64,000 bases of DNA from Acrocarpospora catenulata (GTDB lineage: Bacteria; Actinomycetota; Actinomycetes; Streptosporangiales; Streptosporangiaceae). This document shows positions 8,097-17,277 of the stretch, piece by piece (the first letter of the stretch is position 1; each line of letters opens with the position of its first letter). A program made the translations under genes and the position numbers. Location of the stretch: assembly GCF_018476525.1 (NCBI RefSeq), contig NZ_JAHCST010000004.1, forward strand, positions 186,001-250,000, given 5' to 3'. The notes under the pieces are model-generated. The model was given only the letters and a program-made list of their open reading frames with translations, had not been told where the DNA came from and did not search any database.

Positions 8097-9257
8097 ATGG
8101 GCATCGAAGGGCCGTTCTGGCGGGCCATCGCGGTCTTCCGGATCGCCTCCGTGGTGTACGCGGCGGTGCTGCTGCTCCGGGCGGGCGGGTACGCGCACCC
8201 GGTGACCGGATGGATCGTCATCGGGGTGATGGCGTTCTGGACCGGGATCGCCACCCTGGCCTACGCGCAACCGGGTGTGCGCGGCTGGCCGCTGCTGGTG
8301 CTGGACCTGCTCACGGCCGTCGGGTGCCTGCTGGCCACGCCGTACGTGCAGGGGTCGCTGGCCACCCCCGGCACCATGCCGATCACCGCCACCTGGGTGG
8401 CCGCGCCGGTGCTGGCCTGGGGCGTGCACAAGGGACGGCGGGCCGGGGCGGTGTCCGCGGCCCTGGTGTCCGCGGCGGACCTGTGGCTGCGCGCGCCTGG
8501 CTTCGACCTGGCGACGGTGCCCGTCAACGGCGCCGTGCTGCTCTTCATGGCCGGGGTCGTCATCGGGCACGTGGCCCAGCTGGCCAAGCAGGCCGAGGCG
8601 CGCATGCAGCGGGCGGTGGAGATCGAGGCCGCCGGACGGGAGCGGGAGCGGCTGGCCCGGGGCATCCACGACTCGGTGCTCCAGGTGCTGGCGCTGGTGC
8701 AGCGGCGCGGCGCGGAGATCGGCGGGGAGGCGGCCGAGCTGGGACGGCTGGCGGGGGAGCAGGAGGCCGTGCTCCGCGAGCTGGTCCGCTCCGGGCCCCG
8801 CCCCGAGCGCGCCCCCCGGCGGCGGCTGATACCGGCCCGCCGCCCCGCTTCGGCGGCGCCGCAGGACCTCGCCGACCTGTCCGACGCCCTCCGCCGGTAC
8901 GGCTCCGCCCGGGTCACCGTGGCCACGCCCGCCGAACCTGTCACCCTGCCCCGCCGTACCGTGGAGGAACTGGTGGCCGCGGTGGGCAACGCGCTGGACA
9001 ACGTACGGCGGCACTGCGGACCGCGGGCGCGGGCCTGGATCCTGGTGGAGGACGCGGGGGAGCGGGCGATCGTGACCGTGCGGGACGACGGGCCCGGCAT
9101 CCCCGAGGGCCGGCTGGCCGAGGCGGCGGCGGAGGGACGGCTGGGCGTCTCGCAGTCCATCCAGGGCCGGATCGCCGATCTCGGCGGCACGGTCTCCATC
9201 CTGTCCTCCCCGGACGGCACGGAGATCGAGATGTCGGTGCCCTCGGGGCTATCGTGA
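8097..9257 (+). CDS. MacS-family membrane sensor histidine kinase
   Basis: 386 aa from ATG 8097, preceded by AGGGGGAGG; the frame is open to 8046. The N-terminal 150 residues hold several membrane segments (FWRAIAVFRIASVVYAAVLLL, GWIVIGVMAFWTGIATLAY, WPLLVLDLLTAVGCLLA, GAVLLFMAGVVIGHVAQLA). A HisKA_3-like dimerisation helix with ERLARGIHDSVLQVLALVQRRG follows (phospho-acceptor His near residue 195), then an HATPase domain (VGNALDNVRRH, VTVRDDGPGIPEG, LGVSQSIQGRIADLGG). The FWRAIAVFRI start is typical of the MacS family of Streptomyces MacRS systems. It directly precedes its response regulator. The signal sensed is not predictable. Confidence 0.9.
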   Translation: MGIEGPFWRAIAVFRIASVVYAAVLLLRAGGYAHPVTGWIVIGVMAFWTGIATLAYAQPGVRGWPLLVLDLLTAVGCLLATPYVQGSLATPGTMPITATWVAAPVLAWGVHKGRRAGAVSAALVSAADLWLRAPGFDLATVPVNGAVLLFMAGVVIGHVAQLAKQAEARMQRAVEIEAAGRERERLARGIHDSVLQVLALVQRRGAEIGGEAAELGRLAGEQEAVLRELVRSGPRPERAPRRRLIPARRPASAAPQDLADLSDALRRYGSARVTVATPAEPVTLPRRTVEELVAAVGNALDNVRRHCGPRARAWILVEDAGERAIVTVRDDGPGIPEGRLAEAAAEGRLGVSQSIQGRIADLGGTVSILSSPDGTEIEMSVPSGLS

Positions 9258-9262
9258 CTGGC

Positions 9263-9916
9263 ATGAGGGTCATGGTGGTGGACGACCACCCGATGTGGCG
9301 GGAAGGTGTCGCGCGCGACCTCGCCGAGGCCGGGTACGAGATCGTCGCCACCACCGGGGAGGGCCGCCAGGCGCTGCGCATCGCGGCGGCGGTCCGGCCC
9401 GAGCTGGTGGTGCTCGATCTGCAGCTGCCGGATCTGCCCGGGGTGGAGGTGGCCAGGGGGCTGGGAGCCTCCGAGCATCCGCCGCGGGTGCTGGTCCTGT
9501 CGGCCAGTGGCGAGCAGGACGACGTCCTGGAGGCGGTCAAGGCTGGCGCGTCCGGATATCTGGTGAAATCGGCGAGCCGGGAGGAGTTCCTGGACGCCGT
9601 CAAGCGCACCGCCGACGGAGACGCGGTCTTCACGCCCGGCCTGGCCGGGCTCGTGCTCGGCGAGTACCGGCGCCTGGCCGCGCGGCCCGCCACCACCCCC
9701 GAGGACGACGGCCCCCGCCTGACCGACCGGGAGACCGAGGTGCTCCGGCTGGTCGCCAAGGGCCTGTCCTACCGGCAGATCGCCGAGCGCCTGGTGCTCT
9801 CCCACCGCACGGTCCAGAACCACGTGCAGAACACGCTCAGCAAACTTCAGCTGCACAACCGGGTGGAACTGGTCAGGTACGCGATCGAGAAGGGTTTGGC
9901 CGACCTCGACGGGTGA
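9263..9916 (+). CDS. NarL/FixJ-family response regulator (MacR-like)
   Basis: 217 aa. Receiver domain: VVDDHP acidic pocket, VVLDLQLPD with the phospho-acceptor Asp near residue 54, and K in GYLVKSAS. A C-terminal LuxR-type helix-turn-helix follows (LTDRETEVLRLVAKGLSYRQIAERLVLSHRTVQNHVQNTLSKL). ATG 9263 gives the usual receiver start; an in-frame GTG at 9254 overlaps the kinase stop and would imply translational coupling. Cognate partner of the preceding MacS-like kinase by position. Confidence 0.93.
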   Translation: MRVMVVDDHPMWREGVARDLAEAGYEIVATTGEGRQALRIAAAVRPELVVLDLQLPDLPGVEVARGLGASEHPPRVLVLSASGEQDDVLEAVKAGASGYLVKSASREEFLDAVKRTADGDAVFTPGLAGLVLGEYRRLAARPATTPEDDGPRLTDRETEVLRLVAKGLSYRQIAERLVLSHRTVQNHVQNTLSKLQLHNRVELVRYAIEKGLADLDG

Positions 9917-10074
9917 CTAGAGTGGATGGGTTCCCGTGTTGCCGATGGCCGGGAACTCCCTCGGCTCAGCGCAGACGCGAGTTCTGGGGTTCTGAATTCG
10001 GGTCGAGGTCCGGGTTTGGTCCCGTCGCGCGCCCCCTGGCCGGGGACCGTCACACCCCTCGGAGGACTGCCGCG

Positions 10075-11268
10075 ATGACCATGACCGCGCTGGGCGAGCC
10101 CTGTGTGCTGCTCAAGCTGGGGGAGATCGTCCTGAAAGGGCGGAATCGCGAGGTCTTCGAGCAGCGGTTGCGGGCCAACATCAAGTTCGCGCTCAAGGAC
10201 CACGAGGTCGATCTCCGGCAGCGGCACGGCGTGATCGCGATCTTCCTGCCCGCGGGCACCGGTGTGGACGTGGCCGAGACGATCGCCACCCGGGTGGCCG
10301 AGGTGCCCGGCATCGTGCTGGTGCACCTGGCCTGGCGGGTGGCCAAGGAGCCGTCCGTGGTGGTCAAGGCCGCGCTGGAACTGGTCAGGGAGACCCCCGA
10401 GGTCGCCAGGCGGGCCCGCTTCGCGGTCCGCTCCCGCCGCCGCGACAAGCGTTTCCCGCTCCGCTCCAACGAACTCGACCACCTGGTCGGCGGCGAACTC
10501 GCCGACGCCTACGGCCTGCCCGTCGACCTGAAGAACCCCGAACTCACCGTCTTCGTCGAGGTGGACAGGGACGAGGTCTTCCTCTTCACCGACGGCCGCC
10601 CCGGCCAGGGCGGGCTGCCGGTCGGCTCCAGCGGTCGCGGCGTGGCGCTGATGTCCGGCGGCATCGACTCGCCGGTCGCCGCCTACCGCATGATGCGCCG
10701 CGGCGTCCGGGTGGACTTCCTGCACTTCTCCGGCATCCCGTTCACCACCACCGAGTCCATCTACAAGGCGTACGCGCTGGCCCGCCGCCTCGACGCCTTC
10801 CAGGGCAGATCCCGGCTCTGGGTCGTCCCCTTCGGCAAGGCCCAGCAGTCCATCCGCGCCTCCGGCCAGGACCGCCTCGCGATGATCGCCCAGCGCCGCC
10901 TGATGCTCAAGACCGCCGCCGAGGTGGCCCGCCGCCAGAAGGCCAGCGCCCTCATCACCGGCGACTCCCTCGGCCAGGTCTCCTCCCAAACCATGGCCAA
11001 CATCGTCGCCCAGAACAGCGCCACCGACCTCCCGATCCTCCGCCCCCTCATCGGCCTCGACAAACGCGAGGTAATCGCCGAAGCCCGCCGAATCGGCACC
11101 CTCCAAATCTCCGAACTCCCCGACGAGGACTGCTGCACCCTCCTCGCCGCCCGCAACCCCGAACTCGCCGCCAAAATCGAAGACCTCAAGGCCATCGAAC
11201 GCCGCCTCGACGCGGAAGAGCTGGCCGTCCAACTCGCCGACTCCATGCAGGCTTACAAGCTGGATTGA
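10075..11268 (+). CDS. thiI: tRNA 4-thiouridine synthase ThiI, rhodanese-less form
   Basis: 397 aa from ATG 10075, preceded by GGAGGA. Residues about 1-170 are an N-terminal ferredoxin-like plus THUMP RNA-binding region (VLLKLGEIVLKGRNREVFEQRL). The adenylation domain carries the PP-loop SGGIDSPVAA near residue 195. Uses ATP to activate U8 of tRNA for sulfur insertion. The protein ends soon after the AANH domain with no C-terminal rhodanese domain, so the sulfur relay must differ from E. coli ThiI; this short form is common outside proteobacteria. Stands alone with 158 bases upstream in which I see no clear regulatory element. Confidence 0.92.
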   Translation: MTMTALGEPCVLLKLGEIVLKGRNREVFEQRLRANIKFALKDHEVDLRQRHGVIAIFLPAGTGVDVAETIATRVAEVPGIVLVHLAWRVAKEPSVVVKAALELVRETPEVARRARFAVRSRRRDKRFPLRSNELDHLVGGELADAYGLPVDLKNPELTVFVEVDRDEVFLFTDGRPGQGGLPVGSSGRGVALMSGGIDSPVAAYRMMRRGVRVDFLHFSGIPFTTTESIYKAYALARRLDAFQGRSRLWVVPFGKAQQSIRASGQDRLAMIAQRRLMLKTAAEVARRQKASALITGDSLGQVSSQTMANIVAQNSATDLPILRPLIGLDKREVIAEARRIGTLQISELPDEDCCTLLAARNPELAAKIEDLKAIERRLDAEELAVQLADSMQAYKLD

Positions 11269-11421
11269 CACGTTGGGCCCATGGCCTTGGCCGCTCTGTG
11301 CGCTCTGGTCGTTGTTCGGCAGTTCGTAGGCGGGCTGCCGGATCGCGAGGGCATGGCGATCCGGCAGATCCAACAGCGAGGTGGTATATGAGGATCCTTA
11401 TCTGCCAGCGAAGGGGGACGG

Positions 11422-12480
11422 GTGCATCCCGCGGACACGAAATATGCCGAGTTGGTTAAGGCTGGCCTGCCGTCCCAGTTCTGCCTCACCTGGTGCGAGG
11501 AGCACGATCTCGATGAGGTCGCCCGTCGGTTCGGTGCCGACGTCGAGACGGGGCTGTGGGCCGATGAGGACGATATCGAGGAACTGGAGGAGGAGTATCC
11601 AGCCGAGTTGCTTCAACTCGTCGCAGTCGGCGACTGGACGGTCGCGCTCGAACCCGGTGGATTCCAGGGGTCTAGAAGCGTCGTCATGGAGGCGCTGTCC
11701 GTCGGCACACGGGCCTTCAGCGTCTACTGGAACGTCGAATTGGACAGTGCTGTCAGTTACGCCGTGGACGGTGTGGTGCGGACCACCTTCGATCTTGTCG
11801 AGGTTGAGGGGCGGACCGGGGCGGATCCCTCAGCGTTGGACCCGCTTCTCCGGGAGGTCGGCCTGCGTGCGGGACTGACGGTTCCGGAACTCAAGGCCCG
11901 CTCTCTGGCATTGGGCGAGAGGCTCAGCGGAGCCCTCCTCATACCCGACTGGCTGCGCCATCCACGGTACGTCTTCAAGATCGTCAACCCGCTCCCCGAC
12001 GAACTCGTCCCGTTCGCCTACCGCTATCCGCGTGCGCCCTTCTTGGACGAGCCGGAGTTCGCGCGCATCCTCGCCGACCCGTCGCCCAGCATGGCGGCAG
12101 CTGTTACCAGGCAGGTCGCGGTCACAGTGATCGCGATCGCGGCGATCGAGGATCCGCTGGCAGAAGAGGTGCTGAGGCTGCTCGACCATGGTGAGCGCTC
12201 CACCGGAGAACGCGAAAGGCTGCGCGAACTCCTGATCCAGGATGCCGGGGCGCTGATGGAACAGGCGAAGCTGCTCGGTGACGGACTTGAGGCGGAACGG
12301 CTAACCCTCGCAGGCAAGGCCCTGCTCGTCTTGGACCGCACGCTGGAGCCCCTCCCTACGGAGGCTGCGCGGTCGTCCGCACGGATGGCGCGAGGTCTGC
12401 ACGTACCGGACCGGGCGAGTTACATGCGACTGGTGGTCCTGGGCAACGTGATTGAGCGTATCAGCCAGTATGTGGACTGA
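11422..12480 (+). CDS. DUF6461-like hypothetical protein
   Basis: 352 aa from GTG 11422, preceded by AAGGGGGA. The first 120 residues (FCLTWCEEHDLDEVARRFGAD, VAVGDWTVALEPGGFQGSRSV, LSVGTRAFSVYWNVELDSAVSYAVDG) fit DUF6461, a family of actinobacterial proteins of unknown function. The rest has acidic helices with no recognised domain. No signal peptide. The gene is less GC-rich than its neighbours and lies immediately before the large nuclease-bearing protein; the two may have been acquired together. DUF6461 proteins often accompany toxin-like genes, so an immunity role is possible but only a guess. Confidence 0.75.
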   Translation: MHPADTKYAELVKAGLPSQFCLTWCEEHDLDEVARRFGADVETGLWADEDDIEELEEEYPAELLQLVAVGDWTVALEPGGFQGSRSVVMEALSVGTRAFSVYWNVELDSAVSYAVDGVVRTTFDLVEVEGRTGADPSALDPLLREVGLRAGLTVPELKARSLALGERLSGALLIPDWLRHPRYVFKIVNPLPDELVPFAYRYPRAPFLDEPEFARILADPSPSMAAAVTRQVAVTVIAIAAIEDPLAEEVLRLLDHGERSTGERERLRELLIQDAGALMEQAKLLGDGLEAERLTLAGKALLVLDRTLEPLPTEAARSSARMARGLHVPDRASYMRLVVLGNVIERISQYVD

Positions 12481-12582
12481 CCGCACCTCGGGCGCAGAGC
12501 ATGTCAAATCGCTCTTTACTTCCTTGTGGATCAAATGTGAAGATCGCTTCGATATTCCACAGTGATCAGAAGGAAGGTCGGG

Positions 12583-15500
12583 GTGGATCCAATTTCCCGA
12601 GATCATGGAACGTTACGTCATCGCTACCGTCAGCTCAGGCTCGTGGTCGCGGCAAGCCTGGCCGCATCCCTGATCGTTCCCGTCCCCGCCGTCGCTGAGC
12701 CACCTTCTCCATCCACGGCGATGGCCACGGGAAGCCCGAACAACCCGGTGAGCATCGCGGAGCAGGAGGCGAAGCGACAGAACAAGCGAATCGAGATCGA
12801 GAGCTATCGATCGGAAACCGCGACCACGTTCGCCAATCCCGACGGAAAGACGCTCCACACCGAGGTGCACTCCGCACCGATTCGGATCAAGAAAGACGGC
12901 ACCTGGCACGCGATCGACACCACGTTGGTGGAAGAGGGCGGTCTCATCCGGCCCAAGGTGGCCCAGAGCGACCTGATGTTGTCCCCGGGTGGTGACACCC
13001 AACTCATCAAAATCAAGGGCGAGCAGGGCTGGGCAGTCATAGCCGCTCCAAACAAGCTGCCGAAGGTAGAGCTGAAGGGCAACACGGCAACTTACCGTAA
13101 CGCGTACGGGGCCAACGCTGATCTAGTCATCACCGTCACGCCTACGGGGTTCCGGCAGGAGATCGTGATCCGCCAACGCCCCGGAAAGGACCTCAAGCTG
13201 AGAGTCCCGGTCGATCTGCCCAATGGACTGAAGTTCGACAAGCGATCCACCCCATCGGTGCTGAGCAACGACGGCAGAAAACTCGTGGACCTGCCCGGCG
13301 CGACCATGATCGACGCCAAGGCGATGGCTGACCCCGAGAGCGGCAGGGTAGGAAGCGCTTCCGCGAGCATTGAACAGACGGCCCAGGGCGACACCGTGGT
13401 GTTGACCGCGAAGGCCGACTTCCTCGCTGACCCTGCTGTGACCTACCCCGTTACCGTGATGACGGCCTCCGACACCTGGGTTGGTGCTGGCGTCCCCGCT
13501 GACACCTTCGTCAGCCACAGCTATCCCAGCGGTTTGAGCAACAGCTCGTTGGACCGGATAATCGCCGGGCGGTCTAACTCCGGGACGGTCACCTGGCGTG
13601 GCTATGTCCGCTTCGATTTCCCGGATGAGCTGTTGGGCGGCACCGTCATCAACGGCGACTTACGGCTGTGGAACCACCGATCCCACACGTGCGATGACAA
13701 CATCAGTCCCGGCATCGTAGCGCGAATGATCACTGGCGACTGGACCGTCTCCAGCCTGACCTTGGCCAATCAACCTTCCGTGACCTCAACGGGACAGGTG
13801 GGCATCAAGGGTGCCTACGACGAAATCAGCTGTCCAGAGGGCGAAGGCGAACTGTGGTATTCGATCGAACAGATGGTCCAAAGCTGGATGAACGGTACAC
13901 CTCACCGCGGCGTTCAGTTCAGCTCGGCCAGCGAAACCGTGAGCCAGAACTGGCGCTGGTACCGTTCGTCCGAATACGGTGGCTATGAAACCTACCCCGC
14001 CACTCCCCGCGGCCCCGTTCTGATCATTGACTATGAACCGGACGTAATTGAACAAGATGTCGTAATTCCCACAGAACTCGATAATCTTACCATCGAAGGG
14101 CCAATCTCGTACGAGGACGCGATTGCCGGACAGCTGGAAATCGACTCCGGCCCACCAGCAGCTCCTGAGGTGACACCGGAACAGGTCCAGGCTCTCATGG
14201 AGCAGGCGACCGACACTTACGAAGTCAACCCTGACGATTTGGTCCCAGAAGAGGAGGATCCAACTCCTGACCAAACGCCGCCGTCCGTCATTGACACGGT
14301 TCCGTTGGCTACAGCCACCGAAGTCGGCACTGACACCATCATCCAGGCGACCTTCGACGAGCCGGTGTCGGGGGTGTCGGTCAGTGTCAAGAATGAGGAT
14401 GGGGCGACGGTGCCCGGGGAATCCGCCATGGCCGGCGAAGAAAAGACGATCGTATTCACACCAAGCCAACCTCTTGCGGCGAACACCGCTTATACGGTGG
14501 AAGTGAATGGAGCTCAGGATGCCGAGGGCAATGTCCTTGCCGCTCCATACATCTGGTCTTTCACCACGGCAGGAGCCTCGGCAAGCCCGACGCCCACTCC
14601 CACGGAATCACCGACCGAGCAAGAGGTTTCGTTACCGCTCCAAACGGACATGTGGATCGACAGTTGGGGTTCGGTGGAAGCCGACGGATCTACTCTGTGG
14701 GCTGGTACATACCGCTACGAATCCAGCCAGATCATCGAGCGAACGTATCTGAAGTTCGATACTTCGTCCTTGGTCGGCAAGACCATCACCGATGCGAAGC
14801 TGGAGCTGTGGAACACACAGGCCTACGGCTGTGGTAACAGCGCATCAGGCATCAAGGCGCAGCGGGTAACCGCAGTGTGGAGCGCCGGTACTCTCAACTG
14901 GAATAATCAGCCCGCTGCCACGACCGGTGGTGAAGTATCAACCAGAGATCCTGGTGAATGCTCTGGAACGACACCGGCTGATGACTCCGCTGTCTGGAGC
15001 TGGCCGTTAACCGAGATCGTACAGAGTTGGGCGTCTGGTCAGAGTAACTACGGCCTGGTGTTACGCGGGGCCGACGAGTCCGCCTCCGCTCCCGAATATG
15101 ATCGCGGCTGGGAAGCCAGCGAGGCCGAGCCTGCTACACGCCCGCCCCGGCTAACGGTGAAATTCGTCGATGGCACTGCTCCCAGTCCGACCTCGACGTC
15201 CACTCCGACCCCGGGTCCCGGAACCGACACAACTCCTCCCACCGTCGTCGAGGTCACTCCAGCCGACGGGGCCGAGAACGTGTCGCCCAATACACAGGTT
15301 CGAGTGACCTTCAGCGAATCTGTGACCAATGCGAGCCTCTCGTTGGTGGACGTGTTCACCGAAAGCGAGGTTCCGGGCAGTATGTCGATGAACGCCGCCG
15401 GTACGGTGCTCACGTTCACCCCGCATGACCCACTGGACTTCATCTACTACGCTGATGTCAGCGGAGCACGAGATGCGGCGGGCAATGTCATGCAGCCATT

Positions 15501-17214
15501 CTCCTGGTCATTCGCGGTGTTCTCCTGGATGAGTGCCAAGTCGAATTATCCGGCTACTGCTAAAGCCTCCGAAGTCACACCGAACGTGAGCAAGGCCTGG
15601 ACCCGATCGGTCGATCAAAAAGGCGCCGAGGTCGTTACGTCCACCACACCCCAACTCATTGCGAGGGTGGCCGATCCGTTACACCGCAATGCCACAGTAG
15701 AGTTCCATGTCGAACATGATCCAAAGGAGCGGTCACAAGGCAGAGGCCTTATCTGGTCCGGATCCGCGCCCAACGTCCCTGCTACGGGAACGGGAATCGC
15801 CCAGGTCCCTGAAGGAAAACTGAAAGATGGGTGGAAGGTACGCTGGCGCAGCCGCGCGGTAATCGGCAGCACCGCAGGGCCATGGTCTGGCTGGGAAAGC
15901 ATGGCCGTCCGGGAGGAGAAAACCGTCGCCGGTGTGGACAGGACGCCACCGGCCGGACTCTCCAGCGGAGATACGGTCGCGGCTGCGGCGCCCAAGACCT
16001 TCCCTTACTACCGGGTCGACTGGAGCACGTGCTACACCGACCTGCTGGCCCAGGTCAAACGGGAGCGACCCGGGGGGACATGGGCGGTAGGCCACACCAC
16101 CAACCCCTACAACTGGTGCGCCGCAAAAGGATACGGTTTTCCGGTTTACAAATTGGTGACGAATGCGAGGACGGGCGAAGTAATCAGTGAGGAATTTCGG
16201 GGCCAAGTCGAGTTCAACCTCGCTGCCCGCATCTACACTTATGCCGGGGGCAAGGCAGGATCAGCCAACGCCGAGACCGATAGGCCATCGGGGAAGAACA
16301 GTCGTGACATCACTTTCACGTGGCGGATCACCGGTGTTCGCTACCGAGGCGACCTGTCATACTTCACCCCGATGACTCTCAGAGCGGGCATCGCCGTGAG
16401 CAGCAAATGTCAGGTCAACGATGGCCCCCAGCACAACGGGACTCCTGGCAAGAATGCACTCTTCACCGAGTGGGTAACCAACGCCGAGGCGGAATGGACT
16501 ATCCGCGCCCCCAAGAGCCTCGGAACGGGAAGGAGTCTGTTAAGCGAATGCACGATCATCCCCACCCTGAGCTTCGCTTCACCCAGAACCATCACTACCC
16601 CTGGTGGTGACGTTTCGCGGGACATTTCTATTCAGCACCCGGTCATCAGATGTGACACCGCAGCCCTGATCGAGAAGTACACCGGTGGCTGTGTCCTTAC
16701 CGATGTCAGCCCGGTGCTGATATTCGACGCAACCAGGATTGCCGGCATAAAGGAATCGGCCAAACACGTTTGGGATGCGTACTATCATACCGAGTGGACC
16801 TATCCGATAATGAGCGGAAAAAAGGTCCCCGGTCGCGCACCTCATGGCGTCCTTCATCGCATCGTCGATGGCGCCGTGCCCGGTCTGGAGGATCCAGATG
16901 AGGCGCCGAGTGGGACAATCTCGAAAAACAGAGCATATTCGATCAGTAAATGCCGGGAGAAGTGGCCCAGTGTAAAGCCGAAGGAAGAGGGGCTGGACTG
17001 CGACGAGTTCCCGTTCGCCAGCACAAAAGAAGGGTCGTTGTCGTCCGGCGGAAACTTCTCAGCCAGGTATATCGGTTACTCTGACAACCGCAAATCAGGC
17101 AACCAGTTGGGTCTCTTCTACCAACAAATGCGGAGACTCGGTAATGACCCGTTCTGGGTGTTCACCAACCCGCTTCCCGCAGAACGGGACCAGATGCCTC
17201 CTCGCTGGCCGTAA
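12583..17214 (+). CDS. large secreted DNRLRE/Ig-like protein with C-terminal NucA/NucB-type DNase domain
   Basis: 1543 aa from GTG 12583 (AGGAAGG five bases before); GTG 12562 is an alternative. A signal peptide follows a basic stretch (RHRYRQLRLVVAASLAASLIVPVPAVAEP). There are two DNRLRE modules (about residues 270-490, 680-870; motifs LDRIIAGRS, RGYVRFDF, RTYLKFDTSSLVGKTITDAKLELWN). Each is followed by a Big_5-type Ig domain (TPPSVIDTVPLATATEVGTD; TPPTVVEVTPADGAENVSPN) with Pro/Thr linkers. The last 110 residues match NucA/NucB nucleases: KNRAYSISKC, then LDCDEFPFASTKEG, then a GDPFWVF-like end (here NDPFWVF). The layout is that of a polymorphic toxin or secreted nuclease. Base composition is visibly AT-richer than the flanks and TTA codons occur (for example at 13660). 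No immunity-like gene follows. Confidence 0.85.
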   Translation: MDPISRDHGTLRHRYRQLRLVVAASLAASLIVPVPAVAEPPSPSTAMATGSPNNPVSIAEQEAKRQNKRIEIESYRSETATTFANPDGKTLHTEVHSAPIRIKKDGTWHAIDTTLVEEGGLIRPKVAQSDLMLSPGGDTQLIKIKGEQGWAVIAAPNKLPKVELKGNTATYRNAYGANADLVITVTPTGFRQEIVIRQRPGKDLKLRVPVDLPNGLKFDKRSTPSVLSNDGRKLVDLPGATMIDAKAMADPESGRVGSASASIEQTAQGDTVVLTAKADFLADPAVTYPVTVMTASDTWVGAGVPADTFVSHSYPSGLSNSSLDRIIAGRSNSGTVTWRGYVRFDFPDELLGGTVINGDLRLWNHRSHTCDDNISPGIVARMITGDWTVSSLTLANQPSVTSTGQVGIKGAYDEISCPEGEGELWYSIEQMVQSWMNGTPHRGVQFSSASETVSQNWRWYRSSEYGGYETYPATPRGPVLIIDYEPDVIEQDVVIPTELDNLTIEGPISYEDAIAGQLEIDSGPPAAPEVTPEQVQALMEQATDTYEVNPDDLVPEEEDPTPDQTPPSVIDTVPLATATEVGTDTIIQATFDEPVSGVSVSVKNEDGATVPGESAMAGEEKTIVFTPSQPLAANTAYTVEVNGAQDAEGNVLAAPYIWSFTTAGASASPTPTPTESPTEQEVSLPLQTDMWIDSWGSVEADGSTLWAGTYRYESSQIIERTYLKFDTSSLVGKTITDAKLELWNTQAYGCGNSASGIKAQRVTAVWSAGTLNWNNQPAATTGGEVSTRDPGECSGTTPADDSAVWSWPLTEIVQSWASGQSNYGLVLRGADESASAPEYDRGWEASEAEPATRPPRLTVKFVDGTAPSPTSTSTPTPGPGTDTTPPTVVEVTPADGAENVSPNTQVRVTFSESVTNASLSLVDVFTESEVPGSMSMNAAGTVLTFTPHDPLDFIYYADVSGARDAAGNVMQPFSWSFAVFSWMSAKSNYPATAKASEVTPNVSKAWTRSVDQKGAEVVTSTTPQLIARVADPLHRNATVEFHVEHDPKERSQGRGLIWSGSAPNVPATGTGIAQVPEGKLKDGWKVRWRSRAVIGSTAGPWSGWESMAVREEKTVAGVDRTPPAGLSSGDTVAAAAPKTFPYYRVDWSTCYTDLLAQVKRERPGGTWAVGHTTNPYNWCAAKGYGFPVYKLVTNARTGEVISEEFRGQVEFNLAARIYTYAGGKAGSANAETDRPSGKNSRDITFTWRITGVRYRGDLSYFTPMTLRAGIAVSSKCQVNDGPQHNGTPGKNALFTEWVTNAEAEWTIRAPKSLGTGRSLLSECTIIPTLSFASPRTITTPGGDVSRDISIQHPVIRCDTAALIEKYTGGCVLTDVSPVLIFDATRIAGIKESAKHVWDAYYHTEWTYPIMSGKKVPGRAPHGVLHRIVDGAVPGLEDPDEAPSGTISKNRAYSISKCREKWPSVKPKEEGLDCDEFPFASTKEGSLSSGGNFSARYIGYSDNRKSGNQLGLFYQQMRRLGNDPFWVFTNPLPAERDQMPPRWP

Positions 17215-17227
17215 CCGTATGACGTGA

Positions 17228-17260
17228 AACGTGGCCCGCCTGAGTCAGGCGGGCCACGTT
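17228..17260. terminator. bidirectional terminator hairpin
   Basis: AACGTGGCCCGCC (17228-17240) pairs with GGCGGGCCACGTT (17248-17260) around TGAGTCA. It sits between the convergent ends of the nuclease-bearing gene (stop 17214) and aroF (stop 17278). There is only a short T-rich tail. Confidence 0.75.
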
Positions 17261-17277
17261 CTATTGCCCCGAGCAAC

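Noticed and set aside
6873-9014. 713-codon minus-strand frame across pfkA and the MacS-like gene
   Set aside because: It spans two genes with clear motifs and a terminator; composition is that of a shadow frame.
9917-10074. Possible riboswitch before thiI
   Set aside because: No conserved THI-box or other aptamer blocks were found in these 158 bases.
11269-12582. Search for att sites, integrase or tRNA fragments bordering the AT-richer insert
   Set aside because: No direct repeats or tRNA-like sequence recognised at either side, so no mobile element is claimed.
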